Shown in pieces: positions 49,672-50,410 of a stretch of DNA of 50,410 bases. Location: assembly GCF_019311235.1 (NCBI RefSeq), contig NZ_JAHWDF010000018.1, positions 1 through 50,410 of the forward strand, read 5' to 3'. Numbering within the stretch: position 1 is the stretch's first letter; each line of letters begins with the position of its first letter. Under the pieces are notes generated by a model. It was not told the origin of the DNA. It did not search any database and saw only the letters and a program-made list of their open reading frames with translations. The translations under genes were made by a program, and so were the position numbers. Source of the stretch: Mesonia aestuariivivens (GTDB lineage: Bacteria > Bacteroidota > Bacteroidia > Flavobacteriales > Flavobacteriaceae).

Positions 49672-50069
49672 TTAATTTAGCTCAATTGGCAAATTCATTC
49701 CGTAATCTTCATCTGAAATAATTGCTTCAAGTTTAATATTTTTGTGTTCTGCCTGATTCCAAATATATTCTAACCATTCACCAACCACGTCTGAAAGAAC
49801 ATGATTTACTTCAAAGCTCGAATTAATTGGATCTAAAAGTGTAACTTCAGGTATTAATCCATCTTGTGAATGAACTATATTTATTAATTCTGCAGAATTC
49901 TAAATTGCTTGATTCAAAACATACAAATTAGGTCCAGAAAGAAAAACACTTACTTTAAAAGTTTCTTCTCCTACTTGATCAGGAAAAATAATTAACTCAA
50001 TACTTTTAGTTTCTTCAAGTAAAGACGGATCAATCCTAATTATTGTGTTTAAGCAAAAATTGTAGTTAA
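49672..50069 (-). pseudogene. Unrecognised gene remnant with in-frame stop
   Basis: One minus-strand frame runs from about 50069 to a TAA at 49672-49674, interrupted only by a TAG at 49900-49902. It reads IRIDPSLLEETKSIELIIFP, then DQVGEETFKVSVFLSGPNLY up to the stop, and continues NSAELINIVHSQDGLIPEVT, SDVVGEWLEYIWNQ, SDEDYGMNLPIELN. Composition and size recall small immunity-type proteins (the G-E-E-T-F-x-V-x-V segment resembles Imm8-like families), but this is a weak hint. Its 5' end is lost in a fusion with a transposase tail. Confidence 0.5.
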
Positions 50070-50410
50070 TCTGTATAAGAAAGAATTCTATGTTTTTTAC
50101 TCCTCTAAATTGGCTTCTAAATGCTTTTATTTTCGCATTAAAGGACTCAGCTGAAGCGTTAGTACTTCTGTTGATAAAGTAATTCAGTATTGATCCAAAA
50201 AAACTCTTTAGGAACCTCTGGTTTCTCTTCAAAATGCAAGTGAAGTATATCTCCCTCTGTTTGATGGCCAGTAAGCTTAAAATGGATCAATCTCAAAAGT
50301 TGGGTCTAAATTGAAAAATAACTTTCTTTGCGTTTTAAATTCCATTGATGAATAAAAGCACTGAGTTTTCCTTGTTAAGTTTAATATTACCAGAAGGAAT
50401 ATTAGAGTAT
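50070..50410 (-). pseudogene. ISAon1-type (ISL3 family) transposase remnant with internal deletion
   Basis: The minus-strand segment at about 50270-50201 reads GHQTEGDILHLHFEEKPEVP then KEF, the N-terminal ORF. It is joined out of frame, within about 20 nt, to the C-terminal end of the transposase, NYFINRSTNASAESFNAKIK and FRSQFRGVKNIEFFL (50180-50075). The whole catalytic middle is missing, so an internal deletion produced a miniature derivative. Upstream sequence towards 50410 has stops in the frames tried and no intact start. Same family and orientation as the remnant at 1-262. Confidence 0.75.

Noticed and set aside
1-50410. tRNA, rRNA, tmRNA and replication-origin features
   Set aside because: None was recognised on either strand.

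Overview
The window comes from a low-GC member of the Bacteroidota, almost certainly a Flavobacteriaceae bacterium. The evidence is a protein with a type IX secretion C-terminal sorting domain, the lipoprotein TamL paired with TamB, REC-only response regulators, LytTR regulators, TAnnTTTG-type -7 promoter elements, and IS66 and ISAon1 elements of the Bacteroidota type. The genus cannot be fixed from the sequence.

Layout. 1-4530 is a mobile-element graveyard. It holds an ISAon1-type transposase remnant, an IS66 element (263-2651) whose tnpC carries three inactivating lesions, a palindromic element that beheads a small gene, and a group II intron remnant (3385-4043, minus) that lost its reverse transcriptase gene. 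4585-5967 is an aldehyde dehydrogenase. 6169-12711 is a seven-gene signalling operon: REC regulator, H-NOX, multi-PAS kinase, FIST/NosP-like sensor, second kinase, Hpt and LytTR regulator. 12709-13300 is a tandem array of three short transcription units, each with its own upstream direct-repeat boxes, -7 element and terminator. 13428-28745 looks like a matrix or exopolysaccharide region: a T9SS-secreted DUF4114 protein, a TPR/beta-barrel outer-membrane protein, a STAS-like protein, a flippase, a GT4 glycosyltransferase, a membrane-anchored glycoside hydrolase, an Ig-like secreted protein, a large GT-C-like membrane protein and a REC-GT2 fusion. 28882-42143 is mostly housekeeping: an FNT channel, a PAP2 phosphatase, tamL and tamB, a candidate 6S-like RNA, and a metallophosphoesterase-like/beta-barrel protein. 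42263-45312 is a thiamine salvage operon under a TPP riboswitch. 45352-49218 holds a WrbA-like flavoprotein, a kinase/REC pair and a GAF-PAS protein with a kinase dimerisation segment but no ATPase domain. 49672-50410 is transposon debris again.

How it fits together. Nine places in the window carry 2-3 copies of an 11-bp box (consensus about CCATTCATCGA) spaced 21 bp apart. In each, the core C of one box lies 32-33 bp before a candidate TAnnTTTG-like -7 element. The boxes resemble LytTR operators (the AlgR site is CCGTTCGTC). They precede the sensor operon, all three short RNA units, the T9SS protein gene, the STAS/flippase unit, the GT4 gene, the REC-GT2 gene and the second kinase/REC pair. 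My main hypothesis is that two predicted nitric-oxide sensors (H-NOX and NosP-like) feed a phosphorelay through Hpt to the LytTR regulator, which controls itself, three tandem small RNAs and a polysaccharide/matrix cluster. The genes and repeats are read directly from the sequence; NO sensing, RNA expression and regulator binding are inferred.
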